A stretch of 64,000 nt of DNA, from contig JAWQEG010001559.1 in the NCBI GenBank assembly GCA_033782935.1, positions 2,357,001-2,421,000 of the forward strand, written 5' to 3'. Below are positions 34,000 to 46,140 of this stretch, one piece after another; the stretch's first letter is position 1; every line of letters starts with the position of its first letter. Origin of the DNA: Petrolisthes cinctipes. Taxonomy: Eukaryota > Arthropoda > Malacostraca > Decapoda > Porcellanidae. Below the pieces are notes generated by a model that did not search any database, was not told the origin of the DNA, and was given only the letters and a program-made list of their open reading frames with translations. Made by a program: the position numbers and the translations under genes.

Positions 34000-34630
34000 G
34001 AAGGCGTCCTTGAAGCGGCGGTGAAATCTCTCCACCATCCTGTTACTGCACGGATGATAGGTGGTGGTATGTTGCCATCTTGTCCCCAGGACTGCTAACA
34101 TGTCTTACCACGCCCGTGATTCAAACTGGGTGCCCTGGTCGGTGACGATGACGGAGGCAACACAGTTGCTAAGGAAGTGGCGGGCGGTTACTTCTGCAGT
34201 GATGTCAGACATGGGGATAGCAGGGCACCATCGTGTCGTCCTGTCTATACATGTCAGCAAGTAACGGGAACCACGTGAGGGGGGTAGTGGTCCGACAATA
34301 TCCTCGTGTACCGTGTTGAATCGGCTGGTCGGGACAGTAAACTCATGGAGTGGAGGACAGGTGTGGCGGCCCACCTTTGCGCTCTGACATGGAAGGCATG
34401 ATGTAACCCAGTCCTTAATCTACCTACTCATGCCCGACCACACTGCACTGTGGCTGATGAGGCGGAGAGTCCCAGCTACTCCCAGGTGGTTGAGGGAGTG
34501 GTAGTGTGAGAATACCGTCTCCCTGAACTGCTCGGGAATATAGGGGCGTGGCACGCCACAGGAAGTGCCGCACCATAGTTGGGTTGTATAGTTGGGAGTT
34601 GTCAGGTACTGTAGTCATAGTTCTGTCACG
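34000..34630 (-). pseudogene. Gypsy integrase, zinc finger and catalytic core
   Basis: Reading leftward: HH-CC zinc finger remnants (HYHSLNHLGVAGT and CLPCQSAKVG), core with HEDIVGPLPPS, LLTCIDRTTRWCPAIPM, IVTDQGTQFES and HPCSNRMVERFHRR, giving the D, D and E of the catalytic triad. It inserts the DNA copy into the host genome. Stops interrupt it at about 34420 and 34105. It breaks off at 34000, inside the codons cut by the nested LTR element; the rest is at 26087. Confidence 0.75.
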
Positions 34631-35645
34631 CCTGTGAGGAGTTCCTGGAGATGCGTGTCAGCACGTTGAGCGGTAGCCAGTGCGGGAAAGTCCAGTGGGG
34701 ATGTGTTGGATGCTGTTGACGAGTGGGTGTGGTGGCGGTGACCTGGAGAGAGCATCCGCAACTGTGTTGTCCTCTCCCCGGACATGGCGGATATCTGTGG
34801 TGAACTCCGATATGAAGGCGAGGTGGCAAATAACCCGAGGGGACCTGTTCGCTCTGAGCTGGTGCATGGCAGTGGTTAGAGGCTTGTGATTGGTGCATAC
34901 ATGGAAAGTCCTGCCCTCGAGGAAGTGCTTCACTGCATCGTGGATGGCAACCAGCTCTCTGTCAAAAGCGCTGTATTTGCACTGTGGCGGCTCGAGGCGT
35001 TTACTGTAGAACGCGATCTTGTCTCAATACTCTGTCAACCTCCTGCTGCAGAACTTCGCCGATGGCGTCACTGAAAGCGTCGGTGTAAATTGAAGTGGGG
35101 GCTTGTGGCGTAGGGTACGCCAGGAGGGTGGTGTCGGCGTGCTCGGTCTTGATGTTGTTGAAGGCTGTTTCCGCTGCCGGGGGCCAAGCTAGCGTCTTTT
35201 GTGAGGACTTTTTCAAGCTCTTTAGCAAGTCGTGGAGCGGTGTGAGGGCAAAGGCGGCGTGGGGAATGAAACGGTGATAGTAGTTCACTACCCCTAGGAA
35301 TTCCCTGAGTTTCCTGGCAGTGGTATGTAACAGGAATTCCCTCATGGCCTCCACCTTCTGCGGGAGTGGTGTGATGTCGTCTGGTGTGAGGCGGTGCCTG
35401 AGAAAGTTGAGATGATCTGCCCCTATGACACACTTGGAAGGATGAATCTTTAGACTGTATTGTTGCAGGCGTGAGAAGAGTTCCCACAGGTGCTGCTGGT
35501 GTTGTGAGTGGTCTTGCAAAACGATGAGTATGTCGTCTATATACACGACAGTGTACTCGAGTCTGTGCAGCACCTAGTTCATGAACCTCTAGAACGTTTA
35601 TGTAGCATTCCTGAGTCCGAAGTTCATGGCCAGGAACTCGAATAG
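34631..35645 (-). pseudogene. Gypsy RT second half and RNase H
   Basis: VYIDDILIV near 35540 gives the RT active-site Asp pair. HPSKCVIGADHLNFLRH, LREFLGVVNYYHRFIPH and TPLHDLLK are the standard thumb and connection blocks. RNase H begins with IYTDAFSDAIGEVLQQE (usual TDAS changed to TDAF), then KHFLEGRTFHVCTNHKPLTT and HVRGEDNTVADALSR, the family RNase H end. Stops at about 35000 and 35580-35600 and frame changes mark it as inactive. Confidence 0.8.
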
Positions 35646-36720
35646 TCAGAAGGACGTAGTACTGGCGGTCTTCTTGATGTCATCGTCAGCAACGAGAATC
35701 AGGTGGAAGGCGCAGACAAGGTCTATCTTGGAAAATACCGTACATCTTTGAATCTTGCAGTGAAAGTCAAGGACATGCGGGATGGGATACCTGTCTGGGA
35801 TGGTGGCAGCATTAAGAGCCCTATAATCTCCGCATGCCCTCCACTCTCCTTCCTGCTGCTTTGAGACCATGTGAAGAGGCGACGTCCACGCGCTGTCCGA
35901 CGGTCTGGCCAAACTTTGTTGGATCATGACATGGAATTCGCGTTTCACCGCCTCCAGGCGTTCCAGTGGCATCCTGCGGGGTTTGGCGAAAACTGGTGAG
36001 CCTGTCGTGGAAATGGTATGGCGAATCCCTGAGTCGTATGTTGTTGGAGGTGTTGGTGGAGAGTAAGTGGGGGAAGTCGTGAAGTATATGTTGGTAGGTG
36101 TTAGCGTGTGATATGTGTGTGATAGTGGGTGTGGCATGCCGACAGTATTTGGCAGGAATAGTGACTCCCGAAGGTTGATGTATGAGGCAGTTGCGTTTGG
36201 CGTCGATAAGGTCATCTCCCATCAAGAAGTCGAGACCCAGGATTGGTGCCTGAACATCCACCACGATGAAGGGCCACTCAACGTACTCCTTGAGCAGGGT
36301 CACTCCTCTACTTCTGGTACTGTAGGTGGCGATGGGCGACTTGATCGCTGTGAAGAGGTCGTAAGCGGTAGAGGTCTGGCTGTTTTTATCTTTGTTCTGG
36401 GGTGGATTAACACTCACTTCCGAGCCGGAATCAACAAGGAAGTTGTCGCCCGATTCAGGGTCTTCCACCCACAGGAGAGTGCGGGCGGGGATGTGGAGGT
36501 CGTGGCCGGAAGCTGCTTCGTGGGTAAGAGAGGCGTGGTGGCGATGTTGGTGGCTGTGATGTGGTCAGAGGCGTGAATAGTGGTGTGGTGTGGCGCCACA
36601 AAGTTGTCCGTGCGTGGGAGACGTAACGTTGGTGGCGCATGTGTAGCGTTGTGAGGCATGCGTAGCTGTGTGGCGAGGGGGAACATGGTGGTACGTGGGC
36701 CCGAGAGGCGTGGTGACATC
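35646..36720 (-). pseudogene. Gypsy protease and RT first half
   Basis: Protease: NFLVDSGSEVSV near 36440 with the catalytic DSG, and ILGLDFLMGDDL near 36240, the second conserved block. RT: VFAKPRRMPLERLEAVKREF, WTSPLHMVSKQQEGEWRACG, DYRALNAATIPDRYPIPH and FSKIDLVCAFH (first catalytic Asp). The two overlap across a frame change at about 36215. It runs into several stops at about 35646, before the YIDD half. Protease matures the polyprotein; RT copies the RNA. Confidence 0.8.
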
Positions 36721-37099
36721 GGTGGCTGGTGCGTTACTTAGCGAGGAAGGTATGGTCGAGTGGCGAGGAGGCGCATGGTTGTCCGAGGGTACGAGCAGCG
36801 TTATGGCGTCGGTGTCGTATTGAGGTGGGTGTAGTAGTGTGACAAGGAGGCGCGTGGTTGTTCAAAGGTATGAGAGGAGTGGTGACATTGCTGGTGTGCA
36901 TGTTGTGTTGTGGCAAGGGTGTGGTGTCGTAGAGAGGCATCGCGTGGTTGTTCGTAGGCCCTGAGTGGTGTGTACTGGTATGGGCGGTAGCGTGGTTGGA
37001 GTGTTTTTGCCACCGCCTTATTCGTCTCCCTTCCTGAGGCGGGAGGTCTAGAAATTGGTCGAGGAACCCCACTGGCACGGAGGACGGCAATTGCGAGCG
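36721..37099 (-). pseudogene. Gypsy gag-pol spacer
   Basis: Minus-strand frames rich in His, Thr, Pro and Arg between gag and protease. A zinc knuckle could be expected here but none is visible. The stretch ends at the TTA target duplication of the element 37103-39544. Confidence 0.45.
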
Positions 37100-37833
37100 T
37101 TAAGGCACGGTCACACGAGTCATTTTTTCGTCAAATTTTCACCGGCAATATTAACTCAGTTAAATCTCGGCTGAAATTGATGAGATTTTGGCAATTTTCA
37201 CGACACGATCCTGCTCGTCTTGTATTGACGATATCAAGAACAAATATTGCCGCTGATGATCTATCTGTAATGTTATTAAGCCTAGAAAATTGTATTAAAA
37301 TACATGTGTGCGGTTGAAATGACAAAAATTAACCAAAAGGATGCAGCAGACAATGGCTGTGGAAGTCCTGTTTGGCCGGAAAACAAATAAAGTTCATCAA
37401 CGACGACGACATATTATCCCCCTCAGATCCTACTGCTGTATTGTTCTCGTCGTTACTGTTATGACAAATAACAACAAAGTACTGTGAACCCAGACCTCTG
37501 AGACCTCTTTGTTCCAACACGGTGACACGCCTACAAATACAGAAACTTATTACCTAAATAGAGTAAAACGTTAGAAGCTACTAGCCGACGGGAGAGAGAG
37601 ATGGTGTTGGTCTTCCCGCCAACACTGTGTTCGTTCTTCCGTCGTAGCTATGACTTCGTCGTTATCTTTAGTTTCTTTAGTTACTTCTTGAAGCTATTGC
37701 AGGCTTTAGATTTTCAAATTGTATTGAATCTTGTTAAAAAATAATAAGAATTAAAAAAAAAAATAACATTCATTAACTTTGCTTTCATTTATATTTATAT
37801 TATATTATATATATCTTGACCTAAAATGAACAA

Positions 37834-37853
37834 ATATATATATATATATATAT
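37834..37853. repeat. (TA)n at left edge of Penelope-like element
   Basis: Ten TA units directly before the first readable Penelope codons. Confidence 0.9.
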
Positions 37854-38939
37854 TAATGCATTAAAGACTGCAAATTTGTTTTTCAAGATGAATATTTTGA
37901 GCAGAACTTCGGTATGGCAATGGGCAATCCACTCTCCCCAGTTTTGAGTAATTTGTACATGGATTTTTTTTAGAAGAAACTGCTTAATAACATTTTACCC
38001 AGTAATGCGGTATGGTACAGGTACGTAGATGACGTACTTTGCCTCTGGCCATGCACTGAAAATCTAGATAACTTTCTGCCATTGCTTAACAACTTAGCCC
38101 CTTCCATTAATTTTACCATTGAAATTGAGGAGGATGGAAAATTTCCATTTTTGGATTGCTTGATTCATAGGGTAGGCAACACCTTTAAGTTTAGCATTTA
38201 CAGGACACCAACCAATGTTTTGTCATATATTCATTTTTACTCTGCACACCACGATAAAGTCAAACTGTCCGTTTTCTCTTCCATGTACTTACGTGCTCTA
38301 CGTGTATGTAGTCCTGAATTCATGGATGAGGAATTTGGATTTATCTCTGACATTGGAGCAAAATTAAAATACCCCAAACCATTTTTGGATAAAGCCTTAA
38401 AATTGGCAAGAACATCATTTTATAGGGTTGAACCTCCCCTACCCCGTGACAATAAAAACTTACTGATATTACCCTACAGTCATAAATTTGCCCAAATCCC
38501 TCATCTTCTAAGAACATGGAATGTTAATGTTGCCTTTTGCAATGATAACACAGTCAAGAAAATGTTGATCAAAAATTCACCCAATTCCTCATGTGGGTGT
38601 ATCTACAAAGTACCTTGTAAAGAATGTAATATGTTCTATATAGGACAAACTGGAAAAGACCTTTCAACCAGGGTCAAACAGCATAAATATAGTGTTAGGA
38701 CCGGACAAGAATCTAATGCTTTATTTATTCATATGAGAGACAATAATCATTGTATTAACTGGGATAATGCTTCATCAAACATGTCTTGTAATTCATCCGT
38801 AAATAGAAACATCATAGAGTCAAGTTTGATTAAAAACACAGAAAATATTAATATGAATTTAAACAATGGTATGTACAAGTTGGATAGTTTCATCATAGAC
38901 AAGATTGTTAATAAGATAAGTCCAACTGTTATTCCTTAA
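37854..38939 (+). pseudogene. Penelope-like RT with GIY-YIG endonuclease, 5'-truncated
   Basis: Encodes the end of a Penelope-type reverse transcriptase and its endonuclease. In one frame: DCKFVFQDEYFEQNFGMAMG, NPLSPVLSNLYMDFF, a TAG at 37971-37973, WYRYVDDVLCLW (YVDD at 38022-38033), FPFLDCLIHR and YRTPTNVLSYIHFYSAHH. From 38082 it is open for 285 codons. The GIY-YIG domain reads CGCIYKVPCKECNMFYIGQT then STRVKQHKYSVR, including the CCHH-type zinc motif characteristic of the group. A stop follows at 38937. The N-terminal RT fingers are missing. The single stop could be a recent mutation. Confidence 0.85.
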
Positions 38940-39111
38940 TGACTGAGGATAATCTTAGGTTTAGAGGTCATGTCAGGTAAATCCTTGTAGCACCATATGG
39001 GTGTATATTGCTTTGAACTCGCAGTGGCAACACCTTCAGGTTGCCAGTTAGTTATTAAGTGTATCGGTATATAAGGTGTCTCTCGGCAACCATTCTTCTA
39101 CATTCTGTATT

Positions 39112-39147
39112 TCCCCTGAAGATGTGAATACACGAAAGCGCTTGGGA
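39112..39147 (+). ncRNA. Hammerhead ribozyme motif of Penelope-like element
   Basis: About 170 bp after the endonuclease stop, the sequence TCCC-CTGAAGA-(GTG..CAC)-GAAA-GCGCTT-GGGA contains every conserved hammerhead part: core CTGAAGA at 39116-39122, stem II GTG/CAC with AATA loop, GAAA at 39134-39137, a palindromic AGCGCT in place of stem III, a U before the predicted cut after 39143, and stem I TCCC/GGGA. Hammerheads with very short stem III, thought to act as dimers, are known from Penelope-like elements. Not tested for folding. Confidence 0.7.
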
Positions 39148-39218
39148 CTCCGTGTTTATTTTTCCTTCCTTGTGGACTTACGCATATTCCTGGATCACGT
39201 GCCACCAAGTGATTTATT

Positions 39219-39399
<181 letters not shown>

Positions 39400-39547
39400 G
39401 AAAAAATATATTTGTAGGGTGCAGGAGATGAGCTGTACCACAAAACCAACCACCGAATTGCCGAAATACGCTCAAATCTTGATAAGTTCGTGTGACCAGA
39501 CACAGTTAAAATAGGACAGTTAAATGGCTCGTGTGACCACGCCTTTA

Positions 39548-40683
39548 GTGCCGAACCGTTGGTGGTACATGCACAGTTGAAGGTGTGTGGTGGCGGAGAT
39601 TGACTCTGGAATGGTTGTAATATGCTTGGTGGCGGGGTGTATTGTTGTTGTTGCGGCACTGCTGGTGGTGTGGCATAGTGTTGTTGGTGGAGATGTGGTA
39701 GTATCCGTGGTGGAGTTGTGTAGTGTTGTTGTTACGGCACTGGTGGGGGTGCAGCATAGTGTTGTTGGGGGAGGGGAAGATTTTGCAGTATGGTTTGTAG
39801 AAGGGTGTGTATGGAGTGCGTAAGAGAGTCGAGTTGTTGTGTAGCCGAAAGGAGAGGCTCAGTTGTAGGAGGCGTGTGCAATTGTTGTTGTGGAGGAGGA
39901 AGGGGGTGTTGTTGTAGGGTTGTGTGATGGCGGAGTTGTGGTGTGGGCGCCTGGCGTAATTGTGTGTGCGGTACAGCGTAGAAGTGATGTGATGGGAGAG
40001 GGTTATGTGGCAGGGGTGTCGACGTATATGTCTGTGGAGTGTGTTGGAAGTGATACGATGTTGGCGGTGACGTGTTGAGGCTGGTACCCACCCTGGCTGT
40101 CATTAAATGTTGTCATGAGTGAATCGGCGAGTTTGGCGTACTGTTGGAGAGGCAGGTGTTGTTGGGACTGTAGGTGTAGCTGGATGGTAGAAGGGAGTAG
40201 CCTGGCGTGTCTGCTCCTGAGGACAGCCTCAGTGAAGGGGGTGGCCGCCTTTTCATTCAATTGTTGCATGTGTTGAAGAAGTGCTGATGGGCGGTGCCCC
40301 TCCAGCTGGACCTCCTCGAGGGCCCGCAGGTACTCCTGTTCAGACTTCCCATGGGATGCAACGATGGCGGCCTTGAGATCCTCATAGCTGGGGGTCTGCA
40401 TGACAGACGGGGGAATAGCCTCAAACATGTCCGGAAGCAGAGCCCGCAGCACGGCGTGGAACCTCCTCTCGCTGGAGAAGCCTGAAGGACGCCATAGTGT
40501 CTCCATGTGACGGAAACACAAGTGAACATTAAGAGTAAAAGTGGGAACATAAGGACGTCTGTGAAGGGGGTGTTTGTGATGGCGTGTTGGTGCTAGTGGA
40601 CGAGGAAGAGTTTTGAGGTAGAGAGTGGAGCGACATATTGGGTGAAGAAGGGTTGGTGTCGTTTGGAGCTGCGGTGGCCATCG
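39548..40683 (-). pseudogene. Gypsy gag (capsid) gene
   Basis: Probable start ATG at 40683 (MATAAPNDTNPSSPN). After a frameshift near 40530 the capsid part reads FHAVLRALLPDMFEAIPPSV, TPSYEDLKAAIVASHGKSEQ, YLRALEEVQLEGHRPSALLQ and HMQQLNEKAA, which is the arthropod Gypsy capsid pattern (L-P, Y..LK..I, L..L......G..PS.LL..M..L). The C-terminal part is Gln/Pro/Thr/His-rich to 39548, where the Harbinger-like element interrupts. Gag forms the particle and packages RNA. Confidence 0.7.
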
Positions 40684-41399
40684 TAAAGGTGCGCCCACAG
40701 CGGGTGAGTATAGAGGTGGCGGGCGTGAGCAACTACCAAGAATGAAGGATAACGCCTGGGGCGGCTAGTTAGGTTGTGTGTATGGGCCGTGTAAGGGGAC
40801 GTGAGAGGCTACAGGCAGTGGCGGTGAAGCAGGGAGAAGTGAAAATGGAGAAAGACAAGGGGTGACTAAGAGAGAGTGTAGAGAGCAGGAAGGTATGCGT
40901 GGGCGGCCTCGAAAAACCGCAAGAACAAGGGAGAAAGCGGGGCACACAGGGGAAACAGAAAACCACGTGGGTGGGGTGTTAAAGTTAATACAAAGGCGGG
41001 AGGATGTAAAGGCGTGTTTTTCCCTCCCCTTATCTGTAGTTTACTTCTTTTAAAATTTTCTCTATATTGGGAAGGAAACAAAAACCCACTGCCAAATCAA
41101 AGCAAAAAGCCACCAGTGTATGCTACTACTCTATCTTATCATTGGATCAACCTGGTCTGTAAAAAAAGAGACTGATGAGGAACAGGACTTACCTTGCCAA
41201 TACAAAGAACAAGTCCAGCCCCTCCTCAGTACTATGTATATGCTGCCACCACCAGACCAAGTTGACAGAGGACCCAAGCTGAACACACACAGGGGGGGGG
41301 GGGGGGGTAGCGTAACGTTACTTTAATTAGGCACGTGAGTAAGCAACCCAGACTACAATTTTAACAAGGGTACGATCAGGGATGTGAATTGAGAACTAA
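40684..41399 (-). other. Gypsy leader (near gag), then unassigned DNA with G tract
   Basis: GC-rich, leader-like sequence to about 41035, then AT-rich sequence of different character with a G16 run at about 41291-41307. The part after 41035 may be a further insertion. No gene seen. Confidence 0.35.
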
Positions 41400-41415
41400 T
41401 ATCTATATAGGATCA

Positions 41416-44400
41416 TCACAGCCTGGCAGGAGGCCGGGAATTGGAGACCGCAGCCTTAGCCAGGGCGTCAGCCCGCTCATTCCCATCAACACCCTCATTG
41501 CCCGGGACCCAACAATAAGTGACTTTGCAGCCACGACGACCCAGGAGAACAAGCCACTCAAGAATTGCCAACACCAGGGGATAAGAAGACTTAAAATTAC
41601 ACAAGGCCTGCAAGGCACTACAGGAATCGCTAAAAATAGTAAACGAAGGCTGAGGGAGAGTAAAAATCACTTGGAGGGCATATAAAATGGCCGAGAGCTC
41701 AAGAAAGAAAACTCCAAAGCCAACTCCAGAATCAGACTTTGACCCATCAGTGTACACAGGGAGGGACTCCCTGTGAGTGAAGGCATGTTCTAAAAAGAGG
41801 GAACGAGCCACTGGAGGAGGAAGAGATTCCTTCTTGTCTGTAAAGCAGGTGCAGGAGAAAACTTCTGGAAAAAGCCATGGAGCCACCCTGGGGACCCTCA
41901 CAGGACAAATCTGGAAGTCATCAATGCCCATCTCCTCCATAGCCTTCCTGACCCGGAAGCCAAAGGGCCATGATATCAGATGACACCGCCAAGCAGGGAA
42001 GGGAGTCAGGAAGTCGATGTAATCGATGCCAACAACGAACCATCAAGGACTGGCGACGGAGATCAAGAGGTGGCTCATTAGCATCCACCAGGAGACTGGG
42101 GATTGGGGACGACCTGAAGGCTCCGGTCGCCAGACGTACTCCAGCATGATGAAAAGGGTCTAAAACTCTGAGACGGGCATCGGTGGCAGAAGAGTACACC
42201 TCACACCCATAGTCAAGTTTTGACCTAATAAGAACATGGTATAGGCGGAGGAGGGTGGCCCAATCAGCCCCCCAGGATGTATGGCCCAGGACCCTCAACA
42301 AGTTAAGAGCCTTGAGGCAAGAGACCTTAAGTGTATATAAGTGGGGAACCCAAGTCAAACGTTTGTCAAAAAGGAGACCCCAAAAGCGAGTCTCCTCGAC
42401 ACAACGTATCCGATGACCATACACGAATAAGTCCGGATCGGGGTGGACACCTCGGATGCGGCAGAAGTGCATAGCAACTGTCTTGGAAGGAGAAAATCGA
42501 AACCCATGAAAACCAGTCAAACGTGACGCCCTGTCAAGGGCAAGCTGCATGCGCCGCTCCGCCACTGACATACGGGAAGCAGCAAACCAGACTGCTAGGT
42601 CGTCAACGTACATCAAGTTAGCTATACCGTCTGGAAAGGATGAGGCAATGGCATTAATTGCTACTGCAAACAATGTGACACTTAGGACGCTTCCCTGGGG
42701 GACGCCCTCCTCCTGTGCAACAGATGCTGAGTGGGTTGTACCAACCCTCACAGAAAAACTGCAACCACTGAGAAACTCCTTAAGAAAGTGTGGAAGGCGA
42801 CCCCGCAGGCCATATAAATGGAGTTGCTGCAGGATGCCATATTGCCATGTAGTGTCATAGGCTTTCTCTAAGTCAAAGAATACACAGAGAAGGTATTGAT
42901 GTCGTGCAAAGGCCTCACATGCAGCAGCTTCCAACCTGACTAGAGCATCTGTAGTGGAACGGTGTTTACGAAAGCCAGACTGGGACGGAGACAGAAAATC
43001 ACCCCGTTCCAAGAAGTATACCAGTCTGACATTCACCATCTTTTCAAATAGTTTACAGAGACAGGAGGTCATGTCAAGGCAATTGGTCGATAATTGAGGG
43101 CAACACCAGAGTCCTTGCCCGGCTTGAGGAAAGGAAGGATGGTAGCAACCCTCCACCCAGAAGGGAAGACACCCTCCAGCCAGATTCTGTTATATAAAGC
43201 TAAAAGAAATGAGATCGCCTCCTCACCCAAGTGTCGTAACATTGCATATGGGATGTTGTCTGGCCCAGGAGAAGTGTCGCCGCAGAGAGAGAGAGAGCAG
43301 AATGCAGGTCTCTCAGGGTGAATATATGGTTATAACTTTCATTCTCGTTCTCTGAGAAATCCAGGACAGTGCGCTCCTTGGCTCTTAACTCATGCCTGAC
43401 AGCCAGAGGTCGAGAGTCACGGCTGGAGACTTTTGCAAAAGCCTCTCGCCATGGCATTGGCCACTGTCAAACCATCCATGATCTTAATTCCATTGACCTT
43501 AAGTACAGGTGGAGTACTAGGAGAAAACTTCCCCACCATCTTACGGACTCTCCTGAACACTTGGGTGAGTGGAGTTTTAGTATTAATTGAAGACACATAG
43601 GCCTTCCAAGATGCACGCCGTGCCTCTTTTAAGACTCGTCTAGCCCGAGCCCTTGCCCGTCGGAAGTCCTTTAAAAGAGTTGGGTCCCCACGATTGCGAC
43701 GAAGGCGAGAGAAAGCAGCTCACTTCTCCCGCACAGCAGTGGTGCAGACTGGTGACCACCAAGGGACAAGACGTTTGGGAAATTAGCCAGAAGTTCTAGG
43801 GGTAGAGTTGAGAGCAGCAGAGTGGAGCATATCAGTGAAATATGTTACAGCCTCGTCAGAGCTACCCAAATCGGTTACAGAAGAGACCAAAGAAGTTAGC
43901 TCTCTAAAAAACTGCCAGTCAGCCTTCTCTAATTTCCACCTAGGAAGACGAGACTGTGGTTCATACCTGTTACCTTTTAAAAGTATAGGGAAATGGTCAC
44001 TGCCATATAAATCAGGCAACACTCTCCAAGTAAAATCCAACAGAGCACTGGATGAGCAGAGGGAAATGTCAATAGCGGTAAAAGTCCCAGTAGGGCTATT
44101 AAATGTGTCACATCTCCCGTATTTAAAACCCCTAATCCCTCATCCTCAATAAAAAAAAGCCAATAAAACACCCCTGGGGTTGACCTAACTGTCACCCCAC
44201 AGAGGATGACGACCATTAAAATCACCCAATAAAATAAAGGGAGAGGGAAGGTCCCGTACAAGACGGTTGAGATCACCCCTCTCAACTGTAACACTGGGAG
44301 GAAGGTATAGACTGCACATAGTGTAGGGGTGGTCCATAAATACCTTAACTGCAACAGCCTGGAGTGGAGTGTCAAACTCCAGGCTCGTGCATGGAATATC

Positions 44401-44600
44401 TCGGCGAACTAGGATGGCAGAGCCACCATGGTGACCCTGCCCTTCAAATGAATTGGAATAAAATGCAGAGTATGATGGAGGACTGGCTGGAATATCTCTT
44501 GGAGAGAAACACATGCAGGAGAGAAGCTAGAGAGAAGAATCCGCAGTTCCTCCCAAGAAGCACGCAAGCCACTGCAATTCCACTGAAGGACCTTGAACAG
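41416..44600 (-). pseudogene. LINE B copy 2 ORF2: endonuclease, RT, RNase H
   Basis: Endonuclease (about 44590-43783): SPPSYSAFYSNSFEGQGHHG, LGDFNGRHPLWGDS and an intact GSDHFPI. RT: open for 411 codons from 43156 to 41921, with TSCLCKLFEKMVNVRLVYFL, FFDLEKAYDTTWQYG, GVPQGSVLSVTLFAVAINAI and an intact YVDD at 42610-42599, then the thumb. RNase H (41940-41416): YTDGSKSDSGVGFGV, FSDSCSALQALCNF, CWVPGNEGVDGNERADALAK (the usual WVPGH has H changed to N). Frameshifts separate endonuclease, linker and RT. Confidence 0.85.
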
Positions 44601-44832
44601 TGTTACTTTAGTACTGATTTTTGGGAAGCCTCACGGAGGTACTTCCCACTACCACCTCGACCTGAGGGTTTACTCAAACAATAAGATTTGTCTAATCCTG
44701 GGCCACTAGAAGAAGAGCGAACCCGAGGAGTAGTACGTGGGGCAGTAATTGGGACCCGTAGACGAGTCCCTAAAGCATCTGATATGTTAGAAGAAGATGA
44801 AGGTATATGAGCTGGGATATTCTTTGAAACAA

Positions 44833-45286
44833 TTACATTGGTATTGTCCTGTACAGCAGTGTATCACTGACACAGGCAGATACATCAACATCCATAATAC
44901 AGGTGGTAGAATCACTCCGCTGCTCAAGCGGAAGAGAAACTGAATCTTTTGAAGTCACAACATTCGTGGCATCCACATTAACTTCACGCCCCTCTGATGA
45001 TCCCGAAGGAAACTTGCGAGGAGGAACTTCTGTTGAATCAAGAGATTCATCAGAGCCACGAGAACGCTTCTGGTGAAATTGAGAGGAAACTATGGATGAG
45101 TCCACAGAGATGGTTGCTTTACAAGGAGGAACATCTATAGAGTCAAGCGCCTCAGAGGAACCACGAAGGCGTCTCTGTGGCAGTTTAGGTGACTTAAGTT
45201 TCATTTTTGGTGAGCGTGTGGCAGCGTGAACCTCTACCACATGGACACCTTTAGCTAAAGTCTGAGAATTGTCATCAGTTGAAGAG
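44833..45286 (-). pseudogene. LINE B copy 2 ORF1 C-terminus
   Basis: Same Ser/Pro-rich tail as 15735-16160 in copy 1, including the duplicated block RGSSEALDSIDVPPCK / RGSDESLDSTEVPPRK. Ends at 44833; the zinc knuckle part is missing because of the 5' truncation. Confidence 0.7.
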
Positions 45287-45442
45287 GTTTACTACCACGA
45301 CCATTATTCGTCATTGATAATCTAGGCCTGGCTACTATATACAATCTTATATAAAAAGTTTACCCTATCACCTGCAAATACTCCAAATAAATATGTATAT
45401 AAAAATAGGGGTGTTACAATGATAAAGAATAACAAAAATAAA

Positions 45443-45605
45443 TTGCGCATTGATTAGGGAAGCAGGGAAAGCGTGAACACTAGATACTTGAGGCAAGAAA
45501 ATAAAATTTTGCGCATTGATTGTGGGCGCAGGGTGTGTGAACACTAGATACTTGAGGCAAGAAAAAAATTGCACATAGATTAGGGGCGCCAGGAGGGTGT
45601 GAGAA
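45443..45605. repeat. Tandem repeat, about 60-66 bp, 2.5 units
   Basis: Units begin TTGCGCATTGATT and include GTGAACACTAGATACTTGAG and GCAAGAAAA; the third is partial. Confidence 0.8.
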
Positions 45606-45902
45606 CTAAACCCCACGTGGTAGGGATGGTAGGTGAGAGGTAAAATCCAGAGGGTACTAAGGGCGGTGCAGACATGCGATGGGGGCGAGTAGCCCTGGGG
45701 AGGGCAGGAAAACACGGAAAAATACAGGGGAACAGTGTATGTGTACTTATAACTTCACCTTGAGGACAGTTGCTGTTGATACGTAGTTTTGACGAAGTGT
45801 AGAATGGGGGTGCACTCGCTAAGGGCCTCTTGACTATGTGTAGGGCGCAGAGTGGGTGCCGAAGATGTCACACGTAGTCGTAGAGTAGGTAGCTGTTGGT
45901 CG

Positions 45903-46140
45903 CTGATGAAGGATGCACGTGTGGCAGTAGCGTGGGGGTCTAGCGTTATAGGGTAGCTGATGAAGGTGAAGCCCGGGGTCGTGGCGTTGAGTGGAGGCGA
46001 CGAATGGTGGCTGACGAAGGTTACACGTGTTCGTAGCGTCGGTGAGGTGGCGACGTGAGGTGGGTGCCGAAGTGTGGCTGACGAAGGTTGCGTAGGTGGT
46101 GCGTGCGTAGAGAGCCGTAGTAGAGGCTGACGAAGGTTCG
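45903..46140. repeat. Repeats with GCTGAYGAAGGT core, five units
   Basis: GCTGATGAAGG or GCTGACGAAGGTT recurs near 45903, 45954, 46010, 46076 and 46126, spaced about 50-66 bp, with variable GTRCGTAGNG stretches between. Confidence 0.7.

Larger units (their letters stand above)
41400..45286 (-). mobile_element. LINE family B copy 2, truncated at both ends
   Basis: Very similar to 12181-16165. It starts inside ORF1 (similarity to copy 1 stops at 45286, just after TGTCATCAGTTGAAG) and stops at about 41400 before the 3' UTR hairpin and (TCAA)n tail of copy 1. No target duplication was found. Better preserved than copy 1 in the RT. It lies within the Gypsy leader. Confidence 0.75.
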
